Shown in pieces: positions 28,701 through 49,929 of a stretch of 64,000 bases of DNA. The stretch spans positions 7,207,743 to 7,271,742 of the forward strand of contig CM035360.1 of NCBI GenBank assembly GCA_020137815.1, in the 5' to 3' direction. The notes below the pieces were generated by a model. It did not search any database. It saw only the letters and a list, made by a program, of their open reading frames with translations, and was not told the origin of the DNA. Positions within the stretch are counted from its first letter, which is position 1. The number at the start of each line of letters is the position of its first letter. This stretch comes from Hormiphora californensis. Its lineage: Eukaryota; Ctenophora; Tentaculata; Cydippida; Pleurobrachiidae. The position numbers and the translations under genes were made by a program.

Positions 28701-31700
28701 AGACTGCACTGGCTGCAAACTCTTGTGCGTCTAGAATCCTGGAGCGGTTAGATGCGGAAGGAAGTTAGGGCGAGCTAAGTTTGACACTGGGTACAGGGGT
28801 ATCATCACCGCTACTCTCCTGTCCCAGCTGCACTTCATCATCCAACTCGAACCCAACCATACTCATCGGTTTGGAGCGGGACTTACTTCGGTAACTAATC
28901 ATACTCCCGGGTGATTTCTTGTCTGCTTTGTATTGCTTTTCCTCCTCAGATGATTGGTCGCTGCTGTGATGAGATTTAACAGGCTCTGCTTGGGGTTAGT
29001 GTGGCAGTTGAGGAGCCAGTTGGGGGTCGAGGTGTAGGCAGAACCATGGTCACTTTGGCCGCGTGCCAACTCTGGGGTTCCAGACTCTCCCTGCAGCTTC
29101 CTGAGATATTTCTTTTCCTCCAAATACTCTGTCTCTGCCCTTATGCTTGATTGAGCACTGCTCACACTGCTCCTACTGGCTGTATGGCGGGATGAGCGAC
29201 CCCCTCGTGGAGGTTTTTGAGGTGAACACATTGCTTTCATTGGGCTCAGAGTGTCAGAACCTCGAGAACCCAACCTAAGGTCTAGATCAACTTGCTTGCC
29301 ACCGTGTGGTGTCCCAGATTTATGTGATGCTGCAGAATAATGACCACTTTTCGCAGACGACTTTCTAGGCCGATAATTTGCTTCCATCATCGTCAGAGCT
29401 TTTTTGTTTGGGTGTTGTGACCACTGAGGTCTTCTGGATAGAAGCAGATGATTTTCGACTCTTGGGGGACTCCCGTTTTGTTGGCGTGGCAGATTGTATA
29501 GAGGGAGAAGCGCTTTTCCGAGATATCCTGCTACTCTTTCCACTTTCAGACGATTTACGACTCTTTCGAGATGGGGTGCTATCTTTTGTTGATGATTTAT
29601 GACTCTTTGGTGATGCGGTGTTCTCTCGCACAGACGATTTCCCACTTTCTGGTGATGGAGCAATTTCTGTTGCTGACGATTTCCGACTCTCTGGAGAAAG
29701 GATGTGCTCTTTCGCTGATGAAGTTTCATTGGCCCCAGAATCTTTTCCGGATTTACTACTCCGACTGCTTCCCCTGGAAGATTCACCGGAAGGTAGAATC
29801 CAATCCTCCAATTGATCTACAGCATCTTCAAACATACCAGGCGATGAAGATTTGGACGACTTGGTAGAATGACTTCTACTGGTTCCCGAAGCCCGGCTGC
29901 CTGGCAACTCCACATCTTTAACTGATGATTTGGATGGAACCCTTTCTTGTGCTTTTGGTGTTAGACTTTCTTCTAACTTGCTTGCTCGGGAAGATTGTTT
30001 GCTAGATTTAATCTGTGAATCATCGCTATGCTGATGGTCTTCACTCGAGTATTGGTATGCATCCTTCATCTAACTTGGAACTGCGTGCGAGTGATATCCT
30101 GTCACTTACTCCACCGCTTATTGGCGTTTTGCTGCAATGATCAGAACCTCGGCTCTGTTTCAGTTCTAGGATCTGACCCACACCCACAGTTGGAGGGTCA
30201 TCCTCATCAAAACTGTCTGAGTATCCGCCATCATCATCGTGAATTAAATCTCCCAGCGAAGCGATGGACTTGGCTTTCAGCTTAGTCGGGGACACATCTG
30301 CCCCAGGAGTCACTGATTTTATTTTAAATTCAACTGGAGTTCGAGGAAAGATTTTCATCATCATTCGGAGTTGCAGACTTGTGTTTTTCTTCCGTTGGTG
30401 TTATAAACGTGACTTTTCCACTAACTGGACTCACTGACTCGACTTTGTCAGCAACTGGGCTCACTGACTTGACTTTGTCAGCGGATGGACTCACCGACTT
30501 GACTTTGTCAGCGGATGGACTCACTGACTTGACTTTGTCAGCGGATGGACTCATTGACTTGACTTTGTCAGCAACAGGACTCACTGACTTGACTTTGTCA
30601 GCAATTGGACTCACTGACTTGACTTTGTCAGCAAGTGGACTCACTGACTTGACTTTGTCAGTAACTGGACTCACTGACTTGAGGTTGTCAGCAACTGGAC
30701 TCACTGACTTGACTTTGTCAGCAACTGGACTCACTGACTTGACTTTGTCAGCAACTGGGCTCACTGACTTGACTTTGTTAGGGGATGGACTCACTGACTT
30801 GACTTTGTCTGCGACTGGGCTCACTGACTTGACTTTGTCAGGGGATGGACTCATTGACTTGACTTTGTCAGCAACTGGACTCACTGACTTGACTTTGTCA
30901 GCAACAGGACTCACTGACTTGACTTTGTCAGCAACTGGACTCACTGACTTGAGGTTGTCAGCAACAGGACTCACAGACTTGAATTTGTCAGTAACTGGAC
31001 TCACTGACTTCAAGACTTTGTCAGCAACTGGACTCACTGACTTGACTTTGTCAGCAACAGGACTCACAGACTTGAATTTGTCAGCAACTGGACTCACTGA
31101 CTTGAGGTTGTCTGCGACTGGGCTCACTGACTTGACTTTGTCAGGGGATGGGCTCACTGACTTGACTTTGTCAGGGGATGGACTCACTGACTTGACTTTG
31201 TCAGCAACTGGGCTCACTGACTTGACTTTATCAGCAACTGGACTCATTGACTTGACTTTGTCAGCAACTGGACTCACAGACTTGACTTTATCAGCGGATG
31301 GACTCACTGACTTGACTTTGTCAGGGGATAGACTCACTGACTTCAAGTCTTTATCAGCAACTGGACTCACTGACTTGACTTTGTCAGCAACTGGACTCAC
31401 TGACTTGACTTTGTCAGCAACTGGACTCACTGACTTGACTTTATCAGCAACTGGACTCACTGACTTGAGGTTGTCAGCGACTGGGCTCACTGACTTGACT
31501 TTGTCATCAACTGGGCTCACTGACTTGACTTTGTCATCAACTGGACTCACTGACTTGACTTTGTCAGTAACTGGACTCACCGACTTGACTTTGTCACCAA
31601 TAGGACTCACCGACTTGACTTTGTCAGCAACTGGGCTCACTGACTTGACTTTGTCAGCTAGATCATCTTCATCAAAACTGTCTGAGTATTCGCCATCGTC

Positions 31701-34394
31701 ATCGTGAATTAAATCACCTTTGTCAGCAACTGGACTCACTGACTTGGCTTTGTCAGGGGATGGACTCACTGACTTGACTTTGTCAGCGGATGGACTCACT
31801 GACTTGACTTTGTCAGCAACTGGACTCACTGACTTGACTTTGTCAGCGGATGGACTCACTGACTTGACTTTGTCAGCAACTGGACTCACTGACTTGACTT
31901 TGTCAGCAACTGGACTCACTGACTTGACTTTGTCAGCGGATGGGCTCACTGACTTGACTTTGTCAGCAACTGGACTCATTGACTTGACTTTGTCAGCAAC
32001 TGGACTCACTGACTTGACTTTGTCAGTAACTGGACTCACCGACTTGACTTTGTCACCAATAGGACTCACCGACTTGACTTTGTCAGCAACTGGGCTCACT
32101 GACTTGACTTTGTCAGCTAGATCATCTTCATCAAAACTGTCTGAGTATTCGCCATCGTCATCGTGAATTAAATCACCTTTGTCAGCAACTGGACTCACTG
32201 ACTTGGCTTTGTCAGGGGATGGACTCACTGACTTGACTTTGTCAGCGGATGGACTCACTGACTTGACTTTGTCAGCAACTGGACTCACTGACTTGACTTT
32301 GTCAGCGGATGGACTCACAGACTTGACTTTGTCAGCAACTGGACTCACTGACTTGACTTTGTCAGCAACTGGACTCACTGACTTGACTTTGTCAGCGGAT
32401 GGGCTCACTGACTTGACTTTGTCAGCAACTGGACTCATTGACTTGACTTTGTCAGCAACTGGACTCACCGACTTGACTTTGTCACCAATAGGACTCACCG
32501 ACTTGACTTTGTCAGCAACTGGGCTCACTGACTTGACTTTGTCAGCTAGATCATCTTCATCAAAACTGTCTGAGTATTCGCCATCGTCATCGTGAATTAA
32601 ATCACCTTTGTCAGCAACTGGACTCACTGACTTGGCTTTGTCAGGGGATGGACTCACTGACTTGACTTTGTCAGCGGATGGACTCACTGACTTGACTTTG
32701 TCAGCAACTGGACTCACTGACTTGACTTTGTCAGCGGATGGACTCACTGACTTGACTTTGTCAGCAACTGGACTCACTGACTTGACTTTGTCAGCAACTG
32801 GACTCACTGACTTGACTTTGTCAGCGGATGGGCTCACTGACTTGACTTTGTCAGCAACTGGACTCATTGACTTGACTTTTTCGGCAACTGGACGTACTGA
32901 CTTCATATGAGCAGTATCTGGAAGAACGTCGTTCTCAGATCGTATCTTTTTACCTTCTGGAGTTATTGACTTAACAGGAGTAACTACTAGTTTGTCATCT
33001 GACTGATCGATGTTTATTTGCTCACCAATCGGCTTGGAAGTTACCTCCTCACAGACATTTCCTGTCTCAATAAAATCATGTACAGGCTCAGTTATTTCTG
33101 TCACCATGGTTATTGACTTTGCTGAATCCTGCTGACTTAGGTCTGGTCTCGGGAGTGAATGATCGTACGGGTGTTTGAGATGGTGATTTTGACTTCCCAC
33201 TTTTTGGACGGGTCACCCCAAGAGGGGAAGTTGACTTGATTCCAGCGGGACTTGTAGAATTCAATAGATCTATGACAGGGGTAACTGATTTAGCACTTCC
33301 ACTTCCGACTCGAGGTCAGATCGTTTCCATACTTCTTTTGTGTAATAGATTCACTTGACTCTGCAACGTTGGGATCAGATGTTGACTTAGTAGGAGTTTG
33401 GTCTGCTGCTGTGGAAGACCCTGAGTTTAATTCTTTTACTGGAGTTGATGAAGTTGCCGAAGTTGAGAGATTCATCTTAGGAGTTATTGAAACAGTTTCG
33501 CAGATTTGAGTAGATTCCATAGGGGTAGCTGACTTAGTTTCGATTAAAACGGGAGTTGCTGACTTAGTTCCCAATGCAACAGGAGTTGCTGACTTAGTTC
33601 CCAATGCAGCAGGAGTTGCTGACTTAGTTTCCAATGTCACAGGAGTAGCTGACTTAGTTTCCAATGTCACAGGAGTAGCTGACTTAGTTTCCAATGTCAT
33701 GGGAGTAGCTGGCTTAGTTTCCAAGGCAACAGGAGTAGCTGACTTAGTTTCCAATGTCACAGGAGTAGCTGGCTTAGTTTCCAATGTCACAGGAGTAGCT
33801 GGCTTAGTTTCCAATGTCACAGGAGTAGCTGACTTAGTTTCCAATGTCACAGGAGTAGCTGACTTAGTTTCCAATGTAACAGGAGTTGCTGACTTAGTTT
33901 CCAAGGCAACAGGAGTAGCTGGCTTAGTTTCCAATGTCACAGGAGTAGTTGACTTAGTTTCCAATGTCACAGGAGTAGCTGACTTAGTTTCCAAGGCAAC
34001 AGGAGTTGCTGACTTAGTTTCCAAGGCAACAGGAGTAGCTGACTTGGCTTCAGTGACTGCCTGGTCTATACCATGTTTTCTTGAAGAGGCGTGTGACTCA
34101 GGGCTCATTGCCAAATTCTCAATAGCATGAGTAACTCCTGAAAATATAGCAAACAGTTAGCACTTAGCATTCCTCGCCACTTTCCTGGACAAATTTGAAA
34201 CATTATAACGGACCTGAAGCGCCTGCTTCCTCCCCACTTTGAGCTTTTTGGTCCTGCGAAAGGGACATTATCATTTTTATGACGAGATTAAAATATATTA
34301 AGTTGTATGTGATTTCGTAAAAGCACTCAAAAGTCAAAACACTAAAAGCCACTTCATTTCTTGCGTCACATACCACTATATCAGCATTAGTCAT
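25748..34394 (-). CDS. unrecognised gene with KSx[S/T]P decapeptide arrays and large Ser-rich exon
   Basis: Function unknown. Exon chain from splice sites and phase: 34374-34394 (start Met, MTNADIV), 34214-34253, one huge exon from 34137 to about 27353, then 27114-27276, 26976-27015, 26725-26809, 26057-26222, and 25748-25903 with stop. The huge exon encodes, in order: a roughly 18-unit ETKSATPVxL array, a roughly 75-unit KVKSVSPVAD array, an acidic YSDSFDED motif, and long Ser/Arg/Lys-rich low-complexity sequence with a duplicated SSSPGMFEDAxDQLE block. The C-terminal exons are ordinary sequence (GYDPFDDTVQDRLERQ; TEKIPAFPRLGAVLNVKS; YEVVQTTWKRFQLNRLP). At least eight frame shifts interrupt the huge exon, near 33300, 33135, 30350, 30060, 29390, 28998, 28640 and 28425. 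A polyadenylation signal complement (TTTATT) is at 25579-25584. It could be cytoskeletal or ciliary by style, but I do not recognise a family. Confidence 0.6.
30425..32900 (-). repeat. 30-bp tandem array encoding KVKSVSPVAD decapeptides
   Basis: Roughly 75 units of a 30-bp repeat with no spacers; variants are mostly SPVAD, SPSAD, SPSPD and SPVTD. The frame is open through the whole array. Higher-order units repeat with three acidic cassettes at about 31660-31720, 32116-32178 and 32545-32607, spaced about 459 and 429 bp. Confidence 0.9.
33530..34060 (-). repeat. 30-bp tandem array encoding ETKSATPVxL decapeptides
   Basis: About 18 units of 30 bp, variants TPVAL, TPVTL, TPMTL, TPAAL. It has the same period as the SP array downstream in the same gene and a matching K-S-x-[S/T]-P core, but different flanking residues. 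Confidence 0.9.
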
Positions 34395-36372
34395 TTTAAA
34401 TGCAGACACGGGGCGTTATCGTCGCCAACTGTACTGGGAGCTTTGCAGCGAAACTTGCGACTTCCTATATCAATGGAAAAACTTAACGATCGGTCGAGTA
34501 ACATATAAACTGATCATCTACAAGATCGCATGTGCTTTCTACAATATCAGTCTCCCTCTCGCTTTTCTCTCTCTATCTCTCTCCGTAATTTATCTATCTC
34601 TCACGGACTATCTCTCTCCTATTGCTTGAGATTGATCACGGTTTTGTACGTGTGAAAATGCATAAAGATTGCAGCTAGTAGCTGGTTTTAAATCATCTCC
34701 TTTTGCTGGTGGCCTATTGCTTTCATCTCACCTCTCTCACGCTACAGAGAGGGAGGCTTTATTAACAACTTGTGTTAAACCCTTGGTATCACTGAGCCGA
34801 TTTTACGCGTGCAATGAATGAATTGCTAAGCAATCGGCGAGCTTTATAGAACATATAGAACGTGAACAAATGCAGGGACAATGGGGAAATGAGAAGGAGA
34901 GAAAAGGAGAAGAATAAATGAAGAGCCATGCTGGTTAACCACAGCACGTGGTAACATGGTGGAAACATTCGGTTTCAGAGTGGGATCATCTATACTTATA
35001 TCAAAAGGAGGGAGACGTGCAGGGGTGCAGCAGCCCAGATAAATTGGGCGGCATGGAAAAGGAAATGCTAGTTTATTAACAAGTATAGTGATACTGAAAA
35101 CAGATGAATGAAAATCCAAGTTATACCATTACAATGAAGTGCAATATATCAACACAGCATTAGGAAATTAAGATGGGTAATAATAACAACAATTGAAGGT
35201 GCTAGATGTGCTTGAAGTGTTTTATTGGCCGCTATACTCCTACAGCAAAGAAAGCACGCTTGGACGACGGGATGATGGTCATTAAACTTTGTCTGAAATT
35301 CAGGCAAGCATATATTGTAAGAAATATTGAAAAGAGAGAGAGAGAGAGATCGTGATTGAAAGAGAGAAACGTAATAAGACGACCACTGGCTACGTTGCGT
35401 GAAAAACTAGGCACGGGAGGAATATGTGCATATGAGAAATGGAGTGCTTCTTAAGTTAGGTAAGCAAAGAGAACAGGTGAATACTGAATAGCAAGTGAAC
35501 GAAAATGATACGTGAGAAATTAGCATCATCACATGTTGCTGTGGTGAAAATGATTGTTTGTTAGATCAGTGACGATCGATACATGATTGTTTATCAAAAG
35601 GGTGTGGCAAGAATTGGGACTGGGAATTATGTGATTCTATTGAGATGAACTTTCTTCATTCACAGTTCCTCAAAATCTTATTTGATTTTGTTGAGTAAGG
35701 GCGGGGATACCCTCTCTCATACCTTACTCAACAAGATTGATTAATGAGACGCGCCCTGCACATCAGATTATGCTTTGAAGAGTTATATTAGTTCATAGTT
35801 CATATTGTGTTGATTGGACAAGTTAGACTCGCTGGATATTATTGGAGCTATACTTATACTTATATAGTAGTTCATTTTCATATTTTAGCTGCTTTAACCG
35901 AGTACAAAGAAATTCTCATTTTATTTTTGGCCGTTTTGGCCCAATCTAATTACGAAATATTTTCAAAAGCATATTAATACTTCGATATTTTCCTTCTCTG
36001 TGAGGGATAGGTCACTTACAATTTGTATATTTGTTGTATAATATTAGCACTGATTATTATACATCAAACGTCATCCAAAGAACTTTTTAGTAATCGACTA
36101 ATCGATGGTTAAATCAAGCGTCTGGTATTGTTGTTAAGCCAACAATATTGAACTGACGCCTCTCTCTCTCTCTCTCTCTCTCTTTAGTATGCCTCTGGAA
36201 TGTAGTTGAGTCTTATTAGAAACTCATGTCGCTAAATATATACTTCATTAGTGGGGGTGACGATTGACAAATTAAAACACTTTAGTGGAGCTATGTTAGT
36301 AGATCTTTGCGTTTGATTCATTGCATCGTCGTCCGCCATTTTCAGTGGTTTCTGACTGCCATATCCAGTAGT

Positions 36373-36548
36373 ATGGAAGATCTAGTTGTGCGGAATTTTT
36401 GGTACGCAATTATCGCCAAATCACTACATATTTTCGCCAAATTGGCAATAATCTGTCAGAGCATTGGCCTAACCCTATTTCTTTCAATAGGACGCGAGAA
36501 CTGTGATCAGAGCATTGGCCTGAAAGGCGAAAACTAGATCTTCCATAC
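36373..36548. repeat. inverted-repeat element enclosing a paired micro-element
   Basis: GTATGGAAGATCTAGTT and AACTAGATCTTCCATAC bound a 176-bp unit. Inside, at 36453-36526, are two direct TCAGAGCATTGGCCT words around a CCTATTT/CAATAGG interior, as at 2298-2394. Confidence 0.65.
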
Positions 36549-36779
36549 CACCTCATGAGTCATTTACCGTTCACATGCGATTGTTCAGGCATCAAAGCTC
36601 CTAAATATGCATTCTCAGTGACCTCCCGCTGCATTAAGTTGTTGAGTAAACATTTAACTACAAGCTACAGTGCTAGAACCTTGCTATAGAAAACTATTTT
36701 TCCGGTGGTTCCTGCAATAAATATATGGCCTGGACATTTAGAATCCAAGCCACGGAAGCTGAAGAGGGTGAGAGAGTGA

Positions 36780-37048
<269 letters not shown>

Positions 37049-37144
37049 AGCCGCGTGATTTCAGACATCATCACCAATAAAACAGCGCGAGTCTGTGATG
37101 GTTATATCGTTTTCCCGTCCCTCCATCTCTTAATATCGTACCTT

Positions 37145-37147
<3 letters not shown>

Positions 37148-37234
<87 letters not shown>

Positions 37235-37257
37235 TCCCCCAGGCATCGCTATAAATA
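37148..37257 (+). promoter_or_regulatory. (CT)n tract plus TATA box of the GPCR gene
   Basis: (CT)n at 37149-37231 is followed by TATAAATA at 37250-37257, 76 bp before the GPCR start codon at 37333. A transcription start near 37280-37290 would be expected. The core-promoter call is inferred from position and consensus. Confidence 0.55.
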
Positions 37258-37332
37258 AGCGCTGCTGCCCGGTATTTCTTCACTTCCTCTGACTCTTCAT
37301 ACTCCTTCTTCTGACACCACCATTATAGCGCA

Positions 37333-38571
37333 ATGCGGGTCATCTTGAATCCTGAGGTAGAATGGGTGAGCCAGTTGTATGGGTGGTTGGCACTTGCTGC
37401 ATTCCTTATCGGGACTATAACCAACATCATTGCCCTGTGCTACTTCATCAGTAAGAAGACGGACATTCCCAATGTCCTCTATACCAACATCACACTTGTC
37501 GATCTGGTGATCTCTCTTCTCATGTTGCCCGTAGCAACCAACATCATTGCAGACTCCGCTCAGTGGTCCTGGATAGCTAACTACTACTTCTGTAACGCAT
37601 GGGCTATACCCTGGTCTATAGTTAACCAGATGAGTATATTCCTCGTCTTCTTATTCAATGTTGTCCGAACCAGAACCCTCCTCTTCCCCTTTGCTAAGAG
37701 GTCCAAAGGGGTGGTCCAGGCTGTCATTGGATGCTACCTCGCTTTTGCAGTGGTCCAGGTCTTCCTACCCTACTTTTTCAACTCCAGTTACGACTTCTCC
37801 CAGGACTACCTCGTCTGTTTGTGGGACTTTGGAGCAGTGTTTGGAAAGGATTCCCGCCAGTATTTCCTGCTGTATGGGCTGTTCAACGTAGCTGAGAGGA
37901 TCGTACCGTTCATCTGTGTGATCCTATCCTGCTGCATATCCTACATCCTACTGACCCGATCTGAGCTGATTGACGACAAGCCCTCGCCCGGGGGTAGGTT
38001 CTGGATAAAAGGAGGCCTCGCCAAGTCAACCCTGGATCCCCGGGATAAACAGAAGAACAGGGCCACACTGACCATCATCCTGACGACTGGGTTCTACTGT
38101 CTGGCCAACCTACCTAACCTGACCTTCACCATCCTATCGTTCTCTGATCTGATACTCTATCGGAGCAGTGGAGCCCTCCTCTCCTTTGACCGGCACAACT
38201 ACTTCGCTGTGTTCTCCATGGTGGTGTGTGCTGGGGTTCACGCTACTGGCACCCCCATCATCTGTATCTTGAGGATGGAGGGTCTCAGGGCGTTCTACAG
38301 GGCACTCATTGCCAGGGCAGGTGAGAGTGTGGGAATTTCCTACCCGTCCACTTATAACCGTTCCCGAGCTAGTCTCACTGGGTCCCTGGGCAGAAGAAGG
38401 AGCAGCGCTAACAACCCCCCACCAAAAGGATGCCTCGGAAGAGCACTTGCAAGATTGATGAAGCCCCTAGATTCCCGTCCTAACACCGAGGTGTCAACAG
38501 CCAACACGGTAGGGATCCATCTACCACCATCTTTAGGTGCCACTCTCAAGCCACCAACCCCTTTTACCTAA
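37333..38571 (+). CDS. class A-like G-protein-coupled receptor with altered motifs
   Basis: 412-residue single-exon frame with seven hydrophobic spans (about 16-38, 48-70, 90-112, 127-148, 177-207, 245-270, 291-313). Asn31 in TM1, Asp57 in TM2 (LVDLV), the Cys87/Cys162 disulfide pair and a glycosylation sequon NSS in loop 2 fit class A. The DRY site reads VVRTR, and TM7 has GTPIICIL where NPxxY is expected, so both activation switches are altered. A basic, Pro/Ser-rich tail of about 90 residues follows. Loop 3 is long and basic (SPGGRFWIKGG, DPRDKQKNRA). It shares style, but little identity, with the receptor at 17740-18843. An AATAAA signal lies at 39101-39106. Confidence 0.82.
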   Translation: MRVILNPEVEWVSQLYGWLALAAFLIGTITNIIALCYFISKKTDIPNVLYTNITLVDLVISLLMLPVATNIIADSAQWSWIANYYFCNAWAIPWSIVNQMSIFLVFLFNVVRTRTLLFPFAKRSKGVVQAVIGCYLAFAVVQVFLPYFFNSSYDFSQDYLVCLWDFGAVFGKDSRQYFLLYGLFNVAERIVPFICVILSCCISYILLTRSELIDDKPSPGGRFWIKGGLAKSTLDPRDKQKNRATLTIILTTGFYCLANLPNLTFTILSFSDLILYRSSGALLSFDRHNYFAVFSMVVCAGVHATGTPIICILRMEGLRAFYRALIARAGESVGISYPSTYNRSRASLTGSLGRRRSSANNPPPKGCLGRALARLMKPLDSRPNTEVSTANTVGIHLPPSLGATLKPPTPFT

Positions 38572-38696
38572 CAATCGTGTAGGCAGTAGGATATATAGGA
38601 CAGTATAGAACAGTTATGATCTATCACGGACAATGTTTCAAGACCTGATCACGTGACCACTATGAGATCAAGACAGAAGGAGTTGTTTATCAGAGG

Positions 38697-39025
38697 AGTC
38701 AGCGAGCGAGTGAGTGAGTGAGTGAGTGAGTGAGTGAGTGAGTGAGTGAGTGAGTGAGTGAGTGAGTGAGTGAGTGAGTGAGTGAGTGAGTGAGTGAGTG
38801 AGTGAGTGAGTGAGTGAGTGAGTGAGTGAGTGAGTGAGTGAGTGAGTGAGTGAGTGAGTGAGTGAGTGAGTGAGTGAGTGAGTGAGTGAGTGAGTGAGTG
38901 AGTGAGTGAGTGAGTGTGAGTGAGTGAGCGAGCGAGTGAGTGAGTGAGTGTGAGTGAGTGAGTGAGTGAGTGAGTGAGTGAGTGAGTGAGTGAGTGAGTG
39001 AGTGAGTGAGTGAGTGAGTGAGTGA
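38697..39025. repeat. (GAGT)n tetranucleotide microsatellite, about 330 bp
   Basis: Nearly pure GAGT repeats with brief interruptions near 38915-38955, inside the presumed 3' UTR of the GPCR gene. Confidence 0.95.
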
Positions 39026-39100
39026 CTGTTTCACTTTCATATGAAGGGAGTGTTTGTTGGCAAAGGACTTTATGTTTGTATGTTGCGTTCTTAATGTGTC

Positions 39101-39264
39101 AATAAAAGAAAAAAACAATAATTTTTTATGTGAATTTAAAAAAAGATGTGTTAACTGTGACCCAGTACATTTGTTGAAAATGTTATATTATCGTAAAATA
39201 ACGTAATTCACCTGTGACCACTATAAATTTCTTTCTGTTTCGTTCAAAATACAGTTCGTTTATT
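39101..39264. terminator. convergent polyadenylation region
   Basis: AATAAA (+) at 39101-39106 for the GPCR gene and TTTATT at 39259-39264 (AATAAA on the minus strand) for the FBXW10-like gene. The two genes meet tail to tail. Confidence 0.6.
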
Positions 39265-39534
39265 CTTTGCATAAAAGTTAAAGGGGCAGGACCGGAGACC
39301 GCCATTACATAGTTGTGTACAAATATATTCCCTTACTTTGTCTCTCTTTTCTCTCTCTCAAAGTTAGACTAAAATGAAGACGGAAGAATACATGTTTAAA
39401 AAGTCCAGTTCCAAACAACCGATAAACCCAGATTAATTGTTCATGTTCTCAACAAGATCCATATCGTCATGCACGATGCACTATAACAGATTAAAAGAAG
39501 ACAGAAGGAAACAGTCTCTACGAGTTCAGCTATA

Positions 39535-48981
<9,447 letters not shown>

Positions 48982-49130
48982 TGTAACTTGATAATATTTG
49001 ATTTGATAATAATTAAGATTAGTTGTCATAAATGTGAACCCCTTTCCAAGAGTCAATCATGTCGAGTTAGAAATACCATCACCGCTAGTGAGGGCAGTGA
49101 GTGATTGTGGTGAGTGTGAACTGTGGGCGT

Positions 49131-49665
49131 GTGCCCCCATAGAAATTTCACGCGGAGGAACCTGCATCCTCCAGCCTTTTCGTCACCCGAATGAAGGTGA
49201 TTATCCAAGAAGAAACTAGCTAAAGTCCTGGAGAAAACAGGCATTAGTGCAGTCATTGTCTACTGCCGCGTTCCCCCTTTCAACTTTGTCTGGTGTATCT
49301 CAAAAAGTATTTAACTTACAGACTCCCAAAAAACGGGAGGTAACATGATATTGTAGAAAATATAATACTATCTGGGTTTTATTTAGATTAATGCACAGAT
49401 ACATAGCTATAGTTAGTGACACTTGGTGTCATAATTTTCTCCCATTGTTGTAGGTATTCACTTGACAGCTACCCCCTCTTTCTCTCCCATTCTCGCCCCT
49501 CTCCAGTCAGACAGTGTTGACAGGGGGAACGCGGCAGTAGACAATGACTGCACGAATGCCTGTTTTCTCCAGGACTTTAGCTAGTTTCTTCTTGGATAAT
49601 CACCTTCATTCGGGTGACGAAAAGGCTGGAGGATGCAGGTTCCTCCGCGCGAAATTCCTATGGGG
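49131..49665. repeat. inverted repeat built from an exon-like sequence
   Basis: Arms 49131-49290 (+) and about 49505-49665 (-) are inverted copies of a block containing GGAGGAACCTGCATCCTCC, CGTCACCCGAATGAAGGTGA and GTCTACTGCCGCGTTCCCCC. The loop is about 215 bp. The block reads as protein in one orientation (ISRGGTCILQPFRHPNEGDY). Arm 1 has extra bases that break that frame. Same structure in copy 2 at about 61665-62200. Confidence 0.65.
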
Positions 49666-49929
49666 GTGGGGATTGAACGTTGTTCCACTTCCACCCTTAG
49701 TTTTGAGGCTCCGCAATGTGCGCTTCAGCTTTTTCATGTAAAGACAATTTTGAATTTTGTAGAAAGAAGGAGTTGGGTGTTCAACCTTTGTTTCTCAATC
49801 AATTTCTTCAAACCAAAGTTTTACAAGCTTAGAATCGAATAGTATGCTCATTTAGGTGATATGCGGTTTTTTGCCGTAGTTTCTATTGAGCACATGCAAA
49901 AGTGGGTGAGGGGTTGAAAAATGAACTTT

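Noticed and set aside
30425-32900. CRISPR-like regular repeat
   Set aside because: Units are contiguous 30-bp coding repeats with no unique spacers, in a spliced eukaryotic gene.
30379-32910. Long plus-strand open frames (442, 148, 138 and 100 codons) over the decapeptide array
   Set aside because: They are antisense shadows: a 30-bp repeat without a stop in one unit stays open on the other strand too. Codon content fits the minus-strand KSVSP reading and flanking exons.
38699-39118. 139-codon Ser-Leu-Thr-His frame
   Set aside because: Product of the (GAGT)n microsatellite in a 3' UTR.
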